Assembly: GCA_964017185.1 (NCBI GenBank)
Contig: OZ024869.1
Coordinates: 63,316,931 to 63,380,930 of the forward strand
From: Rugalucina vietnamica
Taxonomy: Eukaryota > Mollusca > Bivalvia > Lucinida > Lucinidae
Direction: 5' to 3'
Length of the DNA: 64,000 nucleotides
The position numbers and the translations under genes were made by a program. The notes beneath the pieces were generated by a model, which saw only the letters and a program-made list of their open reading frames with translations, made no database searches and was not told the DNA's origin. Shown here piece after piece: positions 26,001-38,000 of this stretch (positions are counted from its first letter, which is position 1; every line of letters begins with the position of its first letter).

Positions 26001-29000
26001 GTTTTGCTTTGTTTCCATTAGTTCGGACCTGAGCGCCCTTGCTGGGGATTGGGGCTAGAGTTCAAAATCTAGGTCATTTTGAAAATGTACTATTTTCATA
26101 GTGTTTTTTTCTTCTCTAAGTTCATATATTAACAAATAATTATAAGAATGTATTCTTATTTTTGGATCATAGATACCCTTTAGGGTTGAATTAAAAGTCC
26201 ATGGCACCAAACTCTAGGGGTGGGGCTGGAGGTCAAAATCTAGGACACATTGATAAAATACAAAAGTTACCAAGATTAATATTCTGTAGGTCTGTATCTT
26301 GACAACCATGTGTCAGAAAGCATTCATGCTTACAACATAGGTATCACATAAGGGTTAGACCCAAGAGTCCGTGCATGGGGGTGGGGATGGGACTTGAGGT
26401 CAAGGTCTGGGACATTTTTTTTTTTTTTTTGTTTTAAGAAAGACCATCTATTTTCATTTCAATCTAGGACTGAGGACCTGACCCACAATGTCCGTGCTTA
26501 TGTCCTAGATTGAGTATACACGTCAGCTCTGTATACTGTTATGAAATAGCAGTGCTCCAGCTAGGATTTAAAAAGGGCAGGGCGGCTGCATGCTGAAAAG
26601 GGCACTTTCAGCGCGCGGCAGTGAGCAAAAAGGGCACTTTTAGACCACGGCACTTCTTTGAAATAGCTTAAATTCCAAACGCTCATAATCAGTTTATTAG
26701 TTGTACTCTGACTGTAAATAACCAATCCAAATATTCTTTTTTTTCTTTTCCTTCTTTGTGTGTGCTGTAGGCAGCAGGGAGTACCTTTTTCTTGAGTATG
26801 GTAATCTTTATCTTAAACTGTCTGATGATAATCCTGACCTTTCAAGAAGCCAGTCTACTATTTTTTTTCATGGGTTTTCATAAATGGATTCTCTAGTTCA
26901 ACCTGATTTAATTCACACTTCACTTGAAGTGGTGTCATCTGAGGCAATTATAATCAAAGATGTGTCAAAATTGTTTTGAGTAATTATTGACAACAAACAA
27001 AGAAAGGATTAAGGAAGTCAACTATGCAGTAATCACACTGCAGCTAGAGCTGCACTTTAATTTACTCCAGCCTCAAACTTAAAAACTCTGTAACTTTCTT
27101 ATTTTTTGTCCAATTTTTATGACCTTTTTACCAAAATAAAGGGCAGGGTGCACACTGCATGAAAAAGGGCACAGCAGGGCGCTGAAAAAGGGCAACAGGG
27201 CGATGCGCCCTGCTAAATTATTCTAGCTGAAGCACTGAATAGATCTGTCATTCTAAAACTCCACTGCACCATGTTTGTATGGAAAGTGCTTTACAGTGCT
27301 TATTTCTAAAGTGTACTTGATAAGGGCACTGTTTTTCATTGGGTATTTGAGGTTCAATGTCGGTTGATAATGGGCTGGGTTGTATGGGTAGGGGGTAGGG
27401 AGTGGGGGCTTGGTGGCTACCAGCCGGGGGTATACGTGCCTCCAAGGTACTTTTTCTAGTTTTAATTAGGATTTATTCCAAGGTTCTGTCTCCATTTGAT
27501 CTCAGCTGTCTTGTGGGACATAAAATATGAACAACAACAGTAGTCCGGGGACTTGAAAATATTATTAAAGGTCAGGCCTCATATTTCCAGTTTATCTGCT
27601 AAGATTTCTAACGGTTGGGCCCAAACAACAGCACATTTAGAAAATGTAATGTGAAGGAATATGTCACTTTAACAATATTCTAGTTATATTGTAAGCATGG
27701 AAGAATGATGATGAAAGATACTATTGAGTGAAGAAAGGGTGGTGTAGTTCATTGAAAGACCATATGAAGGGTACATATTGTGATCCAGTAACAGAGTCAT
27801 CCTAAAAACTTCAATATTAGATCATTTTAGAAGCATTTCCTCCTTTCCTAAATAGTCACTGGTTAGGAAATCATACAGCATTGCATGATTGTAAAATTCT
27901 GCCTTTCAGACAAGCCCTCGGCAGCTAACATCAGCCATATGGACTTACCATTTTGGTTATGACAATAAAGGCTGGCCAAGCTTAGAAAGGACAATGACTT
28001 TGTTGAATGATACAGGTAAACAAAGATTGAAATTATACTCTGAGAACTTTGAAAAAGCAGAATCAAAGGAGTAAGATTGTTAGCTCACCTGAGCCGAAGG
28101 CTCACAGGTGAGCTTATAGTATACCCATGCTCCGGTGTCCGTCCGTCGTCGTCCGTCCGTCCGTCATCCGTCCGTCGTCCACAATTTCAAAGATCTTCTC
28201 CTCTGAAACCGCTTGGCCAATCAAAGCCAAACTTCATGTGGAGCATCCTTAGGAAGGGGGAACGAAAGTTTATATAAATGGTTCAGGTCACATGACCAAG
28301 ATGGCCACCATGGCTATAAATAGCAAAAACCTTTAAAAATCTTCTTCTCCAGAACCAGTGGGCCGATTTCCACAAAACTTGGTATGTAGCATCGGGGACG
28401 CGGGCCCATCATAGTTTATATAAATCATGACCTTAGGATGACCTTGACCTATTTTACGGCAAGGTCAACTTAGGTCGCCCATGCATTTGAATGGGAAAAA
28501 ATGGTAAAATGCTATTTGATGGGTAAAATTTACTGGGAATAGGCAAATGGACAGAAGATTAATGTTAAATTTAGCCCCTGGGGGGTTGTCTGCCCCTGCC
28601 GCGGGGCTATATACATGTATATGACCATAATATTCAAACATCTTCTTCTCTGAAACCGCTAGGCCAATCAAAGCCAAACTTCTTGTGGAGCATCCTTGGG
28701 AAGGGGGAATGAAAGTTTATATAAATGGTCAAGGTCACATGACCAAGATGGCCACCATGGCTATAAATAGCAAAAACGTTTAAAACTCTTCTTCTTCAGA
28801 ACCAGAAGGCCTATGATTTTGAAACTTGGTGTGAAGCATCTGGGAATAGAGCTCTACAAAGTTTATATAAATCATGACCCTGGGATGACCTTGACCTATT
28901 TTACGGCAAGGTCAACTTAGGTCGCCCATGCATTTGAATGGAAAAAAATAGGAAAATGTAATTAAATGGCAGAAAACTTGCTAGAAATGAGCAAATGGAC

Positions 29001-32000
29001 AGAAGATTTATGTTTAAGAAAATATTTTGGGCCTGCCCCGGGGCTATATACATGTATATGACCATAATATTGAAACATCTTCTTCTCTGAAACCGCTAGG
29101 CCAATCAAAGCCAAGCTTTTTGTGGAGCATCCTTAGGAAGAGGGAATGAAAGTTTATATAAATGGTCAAGGTCACATGACCAAGATGGCGGCCATGGCTA
29201 TAAATAGCAAAAACGTTTAAAAATCTTCTTCTTCAGAAGCCCTATGATTTTGAAACTTGGTATGAAGCATCTGGGAATGGAGCTCTACAAAGTTTATACA
29301 TGACCCTGGGATGACCTTGACCTATTTTACGGCAAGGTCAACTTAGGTCGCCCATGCATTTGTATGGTAACAAATAGGAAAATGTCATGTAATGGCAGAA
29401 AACTTGCTAGGAATGAGCAAATGGACAGAAGATTTACGCTTATGAAAATATTTTAGGCCCAGGGGTTGTCTGCCCCTGCCCCAGAGCTATATCGTTGGCT
29501 CGTTGACAAAACCTCGTAACTGCACTTTTTTCAAAAAATCGTTTTTTCACATGGCGCGATTCAAAACATTCAAATTCAGCTTGTGACAAAGCCTTGTAGG
29601 TTATGTCCAATGGGAAGTTAGTTTTTCGATGACCTTACAAAACCTCGTAACTACAAATGGTAAACGGACTTGAAAAAAGGTGACAAAACCTCGTATATGC
29701 AATTTCAAAAAATTTAAATACAAGAAAATCTTTATCTTTTAGATATGCAAAAGTTGCATATGTATGATTTCTCATAAATGCATTCTTTAACTCATCATAA
29801 GAATCTGCTTCTAGCTTTCATTTATCAAGTTTTGTATATACGACAATTTGTAAACATGCACAATTATATATCATTTATATACAAGTTTTAGTTTTTTGCT
29901 TCTCCTGAAAAATTTGGTTTTTTGCAGTTACGAGGTTTTGTCAACGAGCCAACGATATACATGTAGATGACCATAATATTCAAACAGCTTTTTCTCAGAA
30001 ACTGCTAAGCCAATCAAAGCCAAACTTTATGTGGAGCATCCTTAGAAAGAGGAAATGAAAGTTCATATAAATGGTCAAGGTCACATGACCAAGATGGCTG
30101 CCATGGCTATAAATAGCAAAAAATTTTAAAAATCTTTTCTTCAAAACCAGAAGGCCTATGATTTTGAAACTTGGCATGAAGCATTAAGGAACGGAGGTCT
30201 ACAAAATTTATATAAATCATGACACTGGGATGACCTTGATCTATTTCACGGCAAGGTCAACTTAGATCTCCCATGCATTTGAATGGAGAAAATTGTTAAA
30301 ATGTCATTTGAAGGACAAAACTTGCAGTTAATTGGCAAATGGACTGAATTTTTATGATTTGAAAAATACATTGACTCCAGCAGTTATTCTGACCCTGCCC
30401 TAGGGTTATATACATGCATTGTACCATTCTAGTCTAACAAGTTTATTGGTACATGTATATATCTCAGGTCTCAGGTGAGCGTTTACAGGACCATTGGTCC
30501 TCTGGTTTTAAAACATTAGAGCCATGTTACTGATATTCTACAATCATCTCACCACTGTGTCCAGTGTGGGTTCGAGTCCTGCACTGATAACATGTGAGAC
30601 AAGCCAAATTTTGATTGTGGGCTCATCAGGTGTTTTTATGCCCCCAACTTCGGAAGAAGTTGAGGGGGCATATTGGTTTGGGTCTGTCTGTCCAGTCCAG
30701 TCCAGTGGTGTCTGTGATGCGTGAGTAACGCTTAGCACTCGGTCAGGAACCGTTAGAGCTAGGATCTTGAAATTTGGTATGTAGTTTGTATATGAAAATT
30801 AAGAGGACACATGTTTTTTCTTTCAGGTAAATTCAAGGGGCTAGGGGCCCATTCTGTGAGAGTTATTTCCCTTTTTAATTCTTGATAAAGTGAATAGGTA
30901 GTAGGTACCTTGTGTGGGCAACTCCTCCTACAGTTTTATTCCGATTCTCTTGAAACATTACAGATGTTGGGACCATGCTTTGAAAATATGCATGTGGTTT
31001 GGATATAATCCTCAGATTAATTTTTGTCACTTTCTCGCAATTTGAACTTAGCCATTTTTCGGGCATTTTGACAATGAAAGTGAATGGGCCGTGGGTACCT
31101 TGTGTGCACAACTCCTCCTACAGTTTCATGCCAATTCATTTAAAACTTTACATGTGTTATGGGCATGGTCTGAAGATATGCATGTGCTTTGGATATAATC
31201 CTTGGATTATTTTTTGTCATTTTTTTCACAATTTGAACTTAGTCATTTTTTTTGGCATTTTAGTGAATGGATAGAGGGTACCTTGTGTGCGCAACTCCTA
31301 CAATTTAATACCGATACTTTTGAAACTTTGCAGACATTGTGACCATGCTTTGAAGATATGCATGTGGTTGGGATATACTCCTCAGATTAATTTTTGTCAC
31401 TTTTTTTTTACAATTTGAACTTAGTCATTTTTTGGACATTTTTACATCTTGAAAGTGACTTACCAGTTGGGGGCATAGTGTTTCATAAACACATTTTCTA
31501 GTTTTTTGGGGTCCTGTTTTCGCCCATCTCAATTGAATTGAAATTGTCTTGAAAGAGAGGTAAAACTAGAAAATGTAACACCTTATGGGCGGTTTGCCTT
31601 TATTACGTCAGGGTGAACATTTATCACCAACAAGACAGGCATATGTACCAGCTGGGTATCGAACCTGCAACCTCTTGATTGTACCATGGCCGGTAATCCA
31701 AAAGTGAATAGAGAAAAAAACAAACAAAACGTTTCTTTGTGAAGATTTGGACATGCAAATATTCCTAGGGCCATCCTAGAAGAGCAGAGTGGTGAAAAAA
31801 TGTGCACTAAGTACTGATCTCCTCTGTTCAAGGCCTCTGTGGCATGAAGATTACTTTTGTGTGTTGGTTGTCTCTAATGTAGGTTTTGTTCTCACAGGTA
31901 GTCTCGGAACAGTGTGGCTAGGATAACTGACCACCCTCACCTTAGGTGTTGACTGTAGATGGAATTCACCATTTCAAATAAAACTCATACATGTGATACC

Positions 32001-35000
32001 TCCCTCATCATCAGGGAGACTCCAGGAAATGAGCCATAAAATTGATCAAAATTCTTCTAAAATATACTTATTTTTCAAACAAAATTCCAAATCTCCCTGA
32101 AATGGATCAAGAAATTTCCTATATATTCTATACATTTTTCAAAAACCTCCCTGAAATGAAGGAAAATTCTCCCTGAAGCTCATCACATATATGAAAACTT
32201 ACTATTTTACTTTTTCCCCCTGCAGGTTCAGATGTGATAACTCTGCTAGAGAGTGATGCCTCTAAACCGTTCCTAGGCAACAATGACCTGGGGATGTGGC
32301 TGGGGGAGAGAATGGGCATGTATGTTGACTTTGGACCCTCAACTAAAGACCACACATGGGGGTAAGAGCTTTATTATAAATGGCTTTACAACTATTAAAG
32401 ATCAGTGGGTACTAATGCAGCCTAAAACTCCAAATTTGGAGTATTTTACTGTAACATTTTGATTTTGACTCCAAATTCCAATAGAAAAATAATGAATTCC
32501 CAATAGAAAAATATAATAGAATTTAACATTTTTGGGCACATCTCATTTTTAGCTCACCTGAGCCGTTAGGCTCACAAGGTGAGCTTATAGGATGGCCATG
32601 ATCCGGCGTCTGTCCGTCGTCCGTCCGTCCACAATTTCAAAGATCTTCTCCTCTGAAACCGCTTGGCCAATCAAAGCCAAATTTTATATGAAGCATCAAT
32701 AGGAAGGGGGAACCAATGTATATATAAGAAATCCAGGTCACATGACCAAGATGGCCGCCATGCCCATATATGGTAAAAACCCTTCAAAAATCTTCTTCTC
32801 CAGAACCATTTGACCGATTTCAACGAAATTTGGCATGAAGCATCAATGGCTCAAGTACTACAATGTGTATATAAATCATGACCCTGTGATGACCTTGACC
32901 TATTTTACGGCAAGGTAAACATAGGTCGCCAATGCATTTGAATGGGGAAAACTTTTAAAATGTCATTTAAAGTGAAAGTCTTGCAGGAAATGGGCAGTAG
33001 GACTGAAAATTAATGATTCTGAAAAAAAATTGGACCACAGGGGCTCATGTGCCCCCACCCCGGGGCAATATACATGTACATCTCTATAATATTCAAACGT
33101 CTTCTCCTCTGAAACCACTTGGCCAATCCTAAGCCAAATTTTATGTGAAGCATTAATAGGAAGGGGTAACAAATATGTAGATAAAAAATCCAGGTCACAT
33201 GACCAAGATGGCCGCCATGCCCATATGTGGTAAAAACCCTTCAAAAATCTTCTTCTCCAGAACCGGTTGACCGATTTCAACGAAACTTGGCATGAAGCAT
33301 CGATGGCTCAAGCACTACAATGTATATATAAATCATGACCCCGTGATGACCTTGACCTATTTTACGGCAAGGTCAACATAGGTCGCCAATGCATTTGAAT
33401 GGGGAAAACTTTTAAAATGTCATTTAAAGTGATAGTCTTGCAGGAAATGGGCAGTAGGACTGAAAATTAATGATTCTGAAAAAAATTGGACCCCAGGGGC
33501 TCATGTGCCCCCACCCCGGGGCAATATACATGTATATCTCCATAATATTCAAACGTCTTCTCCTCTGAAACCACTTGGCCAATCAAAGCCAAATTTTATG
33601 TAAAGCATTAATAGGAAGGGGTAACAAATATGTAGATAAAAAATCCAGGTCACATGACCAAGAAGGCAGCCATGCCCATATATGGTAAAAACCCTTCAAA
33701 AATCTTCTTCTCCAGAACCGGTTGACCGATTTTCAACGAAACTTGGCATGAAGCATTGATGGCTCAAGCGCTACAATGTATGTATAAATCATGACCCTGT
33801 GATGACCTTGACCTATTTTACGGCAAGGTCAACATAGGTCGCCAATGCATTTGAATGGGGAAAACTTTTAAAATGTCATTTAAAGTGAAAGTCTTGCAGG
33901 AAATGGGAAGTAGGACTGAATATTAATGATTCTGAAAAAAATTGGACCCCAGGGGCTCATGTGGCCCCACCCCGGGGCAATATACATGTATATTTCCATA
34001 ATATTCAAACGTCTTCTCCTCTGAAACCGCTTGGCCAATCAAAGCCAAATTTTATGTGATGCATCTATAAAATTGGGGAATCAATGTGTATATAAATAAT
34101 CTAGGTCACATGACAAAGATGGTCACCATGCCCATATATGGTAAAAACCCATCAAAATTCTTCTTCTCTGAAACCAATAAACTGATTTCAAGGAAACTTG
34201 GCGTGAAGCATCGATGGCTAAAGTACTCCAATGTATATATAGATCAAGACCCTGTGATGACCTTGACCAAGTTTATGGCAAGGTCAACATGGGTTGCCTA
34301 TGCATTTGAATTGGGAAAACTGTTAAAATGTCATTTGAAGGGAAATGCCAGCAGGAAATTGGCAAATGGACAGAATATTGTCTGAAGAAAGAAAATGGCC
34401 CAAGGGCTTCATCTGCCCCTGCACTGGAGTTAAATACCATAATATTCAAACATGTTTATTGGTATATGCAGCAGATCTCAGGTGAGCGTTTACAGGACCA
34501 TTGGTCCTCTGGTTACTTCAGTTTTCAAAATTCTAACAAGGAGTAAAATATTTCATATGAACATTCCAGTGACAGGCAGTTCTCACTTAAATATTGCATT
34601 GTTAAAACCCAGAACCTCTAGGAGTCATTATCTTGTCAGAGTCAAACACACACACACACCAAAATGCCAACAGAATTGTTTATAGCTCTAAAATTAATCT
34701 GACTCTCATTCTTACAGGAATTTAGTATTATCCAAATGGCCTATAGTAAAGTCTACTCACCACTTATTGCCATCACCTGAAGGTATGTTGTGTATTTCCT
34801 GAATTTGGGGCAGTCTTGGCTGTAAGTGTTAGTTAATTGATGTTTTTATTACACTTTTGCATGTTAGTAAATGCATATACACTGAAATGTTTGGTTTAAA
34901 AATTGTGTTATACACTTTCAGCAATACATAAAAATGTATTTAGTATAACTTTTGTTGAGATGTACGAGGGGCGTTTGGAAAGTTCGAACAATTGTCTGCT

Positions 35001-38000
35001 CATTCACATAATATTCATATTAAAACAAAAAGAAACATACCTATTTTAATTTCAACATATCCTCTATAAATGCTGTGAAAACGAATATATTGTACTAAGA
35101 CACAATAAAAATATGTTCATTACAGAAAGGTGTGGTACAGGTACCCAGAGCACGCCAAAGCCAAAATGACGTTGCAATAACGTCAAACATTATTCTGATC
35201 CAGTTGGCGATGATCTCACTTTCTCAGCATAAACACCAACAATAATTATGTATTTTATCTGTCTGCCCATCCTTTTGTAATAAGTTTCCGTGACCAGTAT
35301 CAGTACGTGGTGATACAGCTCCCTGAGTCTATTTTGCTAATATTTTCTGCTGAATTATCAATTTTTCGCAATTCTTAATGGCACACAATTCCACTTCAAG
35401 ATGGTTTCTTCGTATATCGTCGTCACTTGATTTTATTCCACTGTTAAAACATGAGAGTCATTTGTACATAAACACTGAACTTCATTATTCATAGTTTTCC
35501 AAGTTGTTTGACCATTTTAAGTGTTTCTGTGGGTGTTTTGTGAAGAAAGCGTATAATTTCTTAATCCTTCGCAACTCAACGATATTGTTTGACGTCATGG
35601 TTTTCCATACAACCCTCGTAATAATGGGCCATTACTTTTTTGTGGAACATCAAATTGATTTAAAATTTTCAAGAAATAATGTTATGTTGTAGAATATTAC
35701 ATGACGGTTCCATGCTCTTCTGGTGATGAGCAAACAGTCAGAAATTATGTTTATTTCTTTAAGACTTCGTTTTAAAAAGTGACATTTTTCGGACTGCTCC
35801 GGGTACAGATGATGACGTTGCCACAGGAGCCTGTATTTTTGGTTTCACCGGTCACTTTTCTTTCATTTTTCTATCAACAATTAAGAATAAGTGGAAGTTC
35901 ACACACACCAACTTTCCAGTACAATGTATGAAAAGAGAGTTATAACACAATTACACGAACTTTCCGATCAACCTACGTATATACTTAATAAGTGTACATC
36001 TTAACTCTTGCATTATGTCGACAGTGCAGCTGATCTTCATCTCAAATGTCTTCATATATGAGCCACTGCATCAGAAAACCAACAATCTGCATATGCGAAA
36101 ACAAAGATGCAGATCAGCTTCACAGTAAATGCGAAGCTGATCAGCATCTTTGTTTTCATTACACGGATAGTACAACTCTTCTTCTTAAATACTTAAATTC
36201 AAGCTTCTAACCTTCTTCTGTGTTTGTACAGCCGGGTTTGTGTAGGACCTGGTTGGAACCCAAATTGTGGGTTTTCTCATGCACAGGCTCATTATTAGAA
36301 AAGCTGGTTTCTCATCCTGATGCTCATAAAGTGAGGGACAATTTAGCTCTCACATTGCCCAAATATCTCTTGTGAGTTGGCTCACGAATTTCCTATTATA
36401 GGAGAACTGGCCCCAGGACTGACTATAACAGTGAATGTCTCTGGTAGTCTAGTAGACTTTGTAGTAACACACATGGGTAACGACAGAGATAGATTAGACA
36501 GAAAACTACAGGCTGAATTCCTCGCTAATGAACTGAAAAATTGGTAAGCTTTGCCTTTCATTATTGGCGTATTGATGCTTGCATTCTTAAATAATTATAA
36601 TCTTTACAAAAGTGTACAATGTCAGAAACATAAAGATGTGAGAGATATAAGAAATAGGATAACAAACAACAATGCTACACTTAAAGACAAAAGAAACACA
36701 GCACTTGGTTAATCTCATGTACTTCGGAAACGGCTGATTCAAATTATGACTTGTGACTTTACTTCAGTTAACTGGCTTCTAACCTACATTCTATGTAAAT
36801 TTCATTGTGACATACCAACAACTAATAATGATTTTATCATGTCAAATGTCATAACCCACAAGTTCAATTTTCATGAAATTTTACTACTTCTGTATCCTAT
36901 ATTGACCAGCATAAAAGCAAGTCATGCATATCTCGAGTATACAAAAGCAATAACGATATTATTCTTTCAAAGCACAAGTCTAGACAAGAGCCTGACATAA
37001 CATTTTTATGTTGATGCTGTTGATGTGCATCAAACATCTTTTGAGTTCTGCACCTGCGAGGTCACTGTGGATATTTGTGAAAATCTCAAAATCATTATTG
37101 TAAGTGAAAAATGAACTTGTGAGTATTAAACTTTGAATTTCGGGAATCTTTTATGGTAAAGCATACTGAAATTCACAAGATACATTCATGTATGTATGCA
37201 AGGTGCCAAAAAGAAATTCAGTAATCCCAACATTGTTGTGTGAGTTAAACTTTATTGCCAGCAAGTTCATTTTTCACATGCTTCGAAAATCTCGTAAATA
37301 TCCAAAAAGTCATCCTGTAAATGTTTGTATAGAACTCATAAGACACTTGCATACACTTCAACAACATGGAAACCACAATAAAAATTATGTCAGATTCTTG
37401 TCTTGATATGATGAAGAAAATGCCTTTGAAAGAATGATGTTGCTATTGCTAATCTGTATCCTTCAGATAGGTATGACTTGCTTGTATGCTGGTCAATGGG
37501 GGATACAGAAAATAGCTAAGAATTTTGAAAACTGCACTTTTGAGTTATGATTTTTTAGGTTATAAAATAAGGGTAGGCTGTAGGTATATCATTATGAAAT
37601 TTACACAGAATGTCGGTAAGAGGCTAATTAATCGAAGTAAAGTTACAACTTAAAATTTGAATTGGCCATTTTCCAGTTACATGAGATTAACCAAGTGCTG
37701 CATTTCTTTTGTAACATCTAAATCTAGTAGTGAGGTATTTTTCATTCTAAATACTTACCCAATATTTTAGTGAGAAACCAGATGTATTTTATGGGCTATA
37801 TAACAAACAGAGCTGAAAGAAACACTCCATTCTAATCAATTTTGACCATGTTTCAGTGAGAATCCAGTTGTATTCATGGGCTATGTAACATCCAAGCCAA
37901 GCAGTCAGGAATACTCTACACTGATCAATGATGGTAATGTGAAGGATATAGATGCTACAGACAGGAAAAGATTCTGTGAATATATCATGTACAGAGGACT

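Larger units (their letters stand above)
24367..27459 (+). mobile_element. TATACCCCC-family element (Helitron/Helentron-like), with two nested insertions
   Basis: It begins TATACCCCCTGC with a matching gacgggtatatag (palindromic start) and carries ttcgttcgttagt-type simple sequence. Tandem units contain aggtcaaaatctaggtca and tttggaccataggtac-like stretches. It ends with the hairpin GTGCCT-CCA-AGGTAC, tttttCTAG and T. The insertions at 24500-25727 and 26550-27237 split it. Classification rests on architecture only. Confidence 0.6.
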
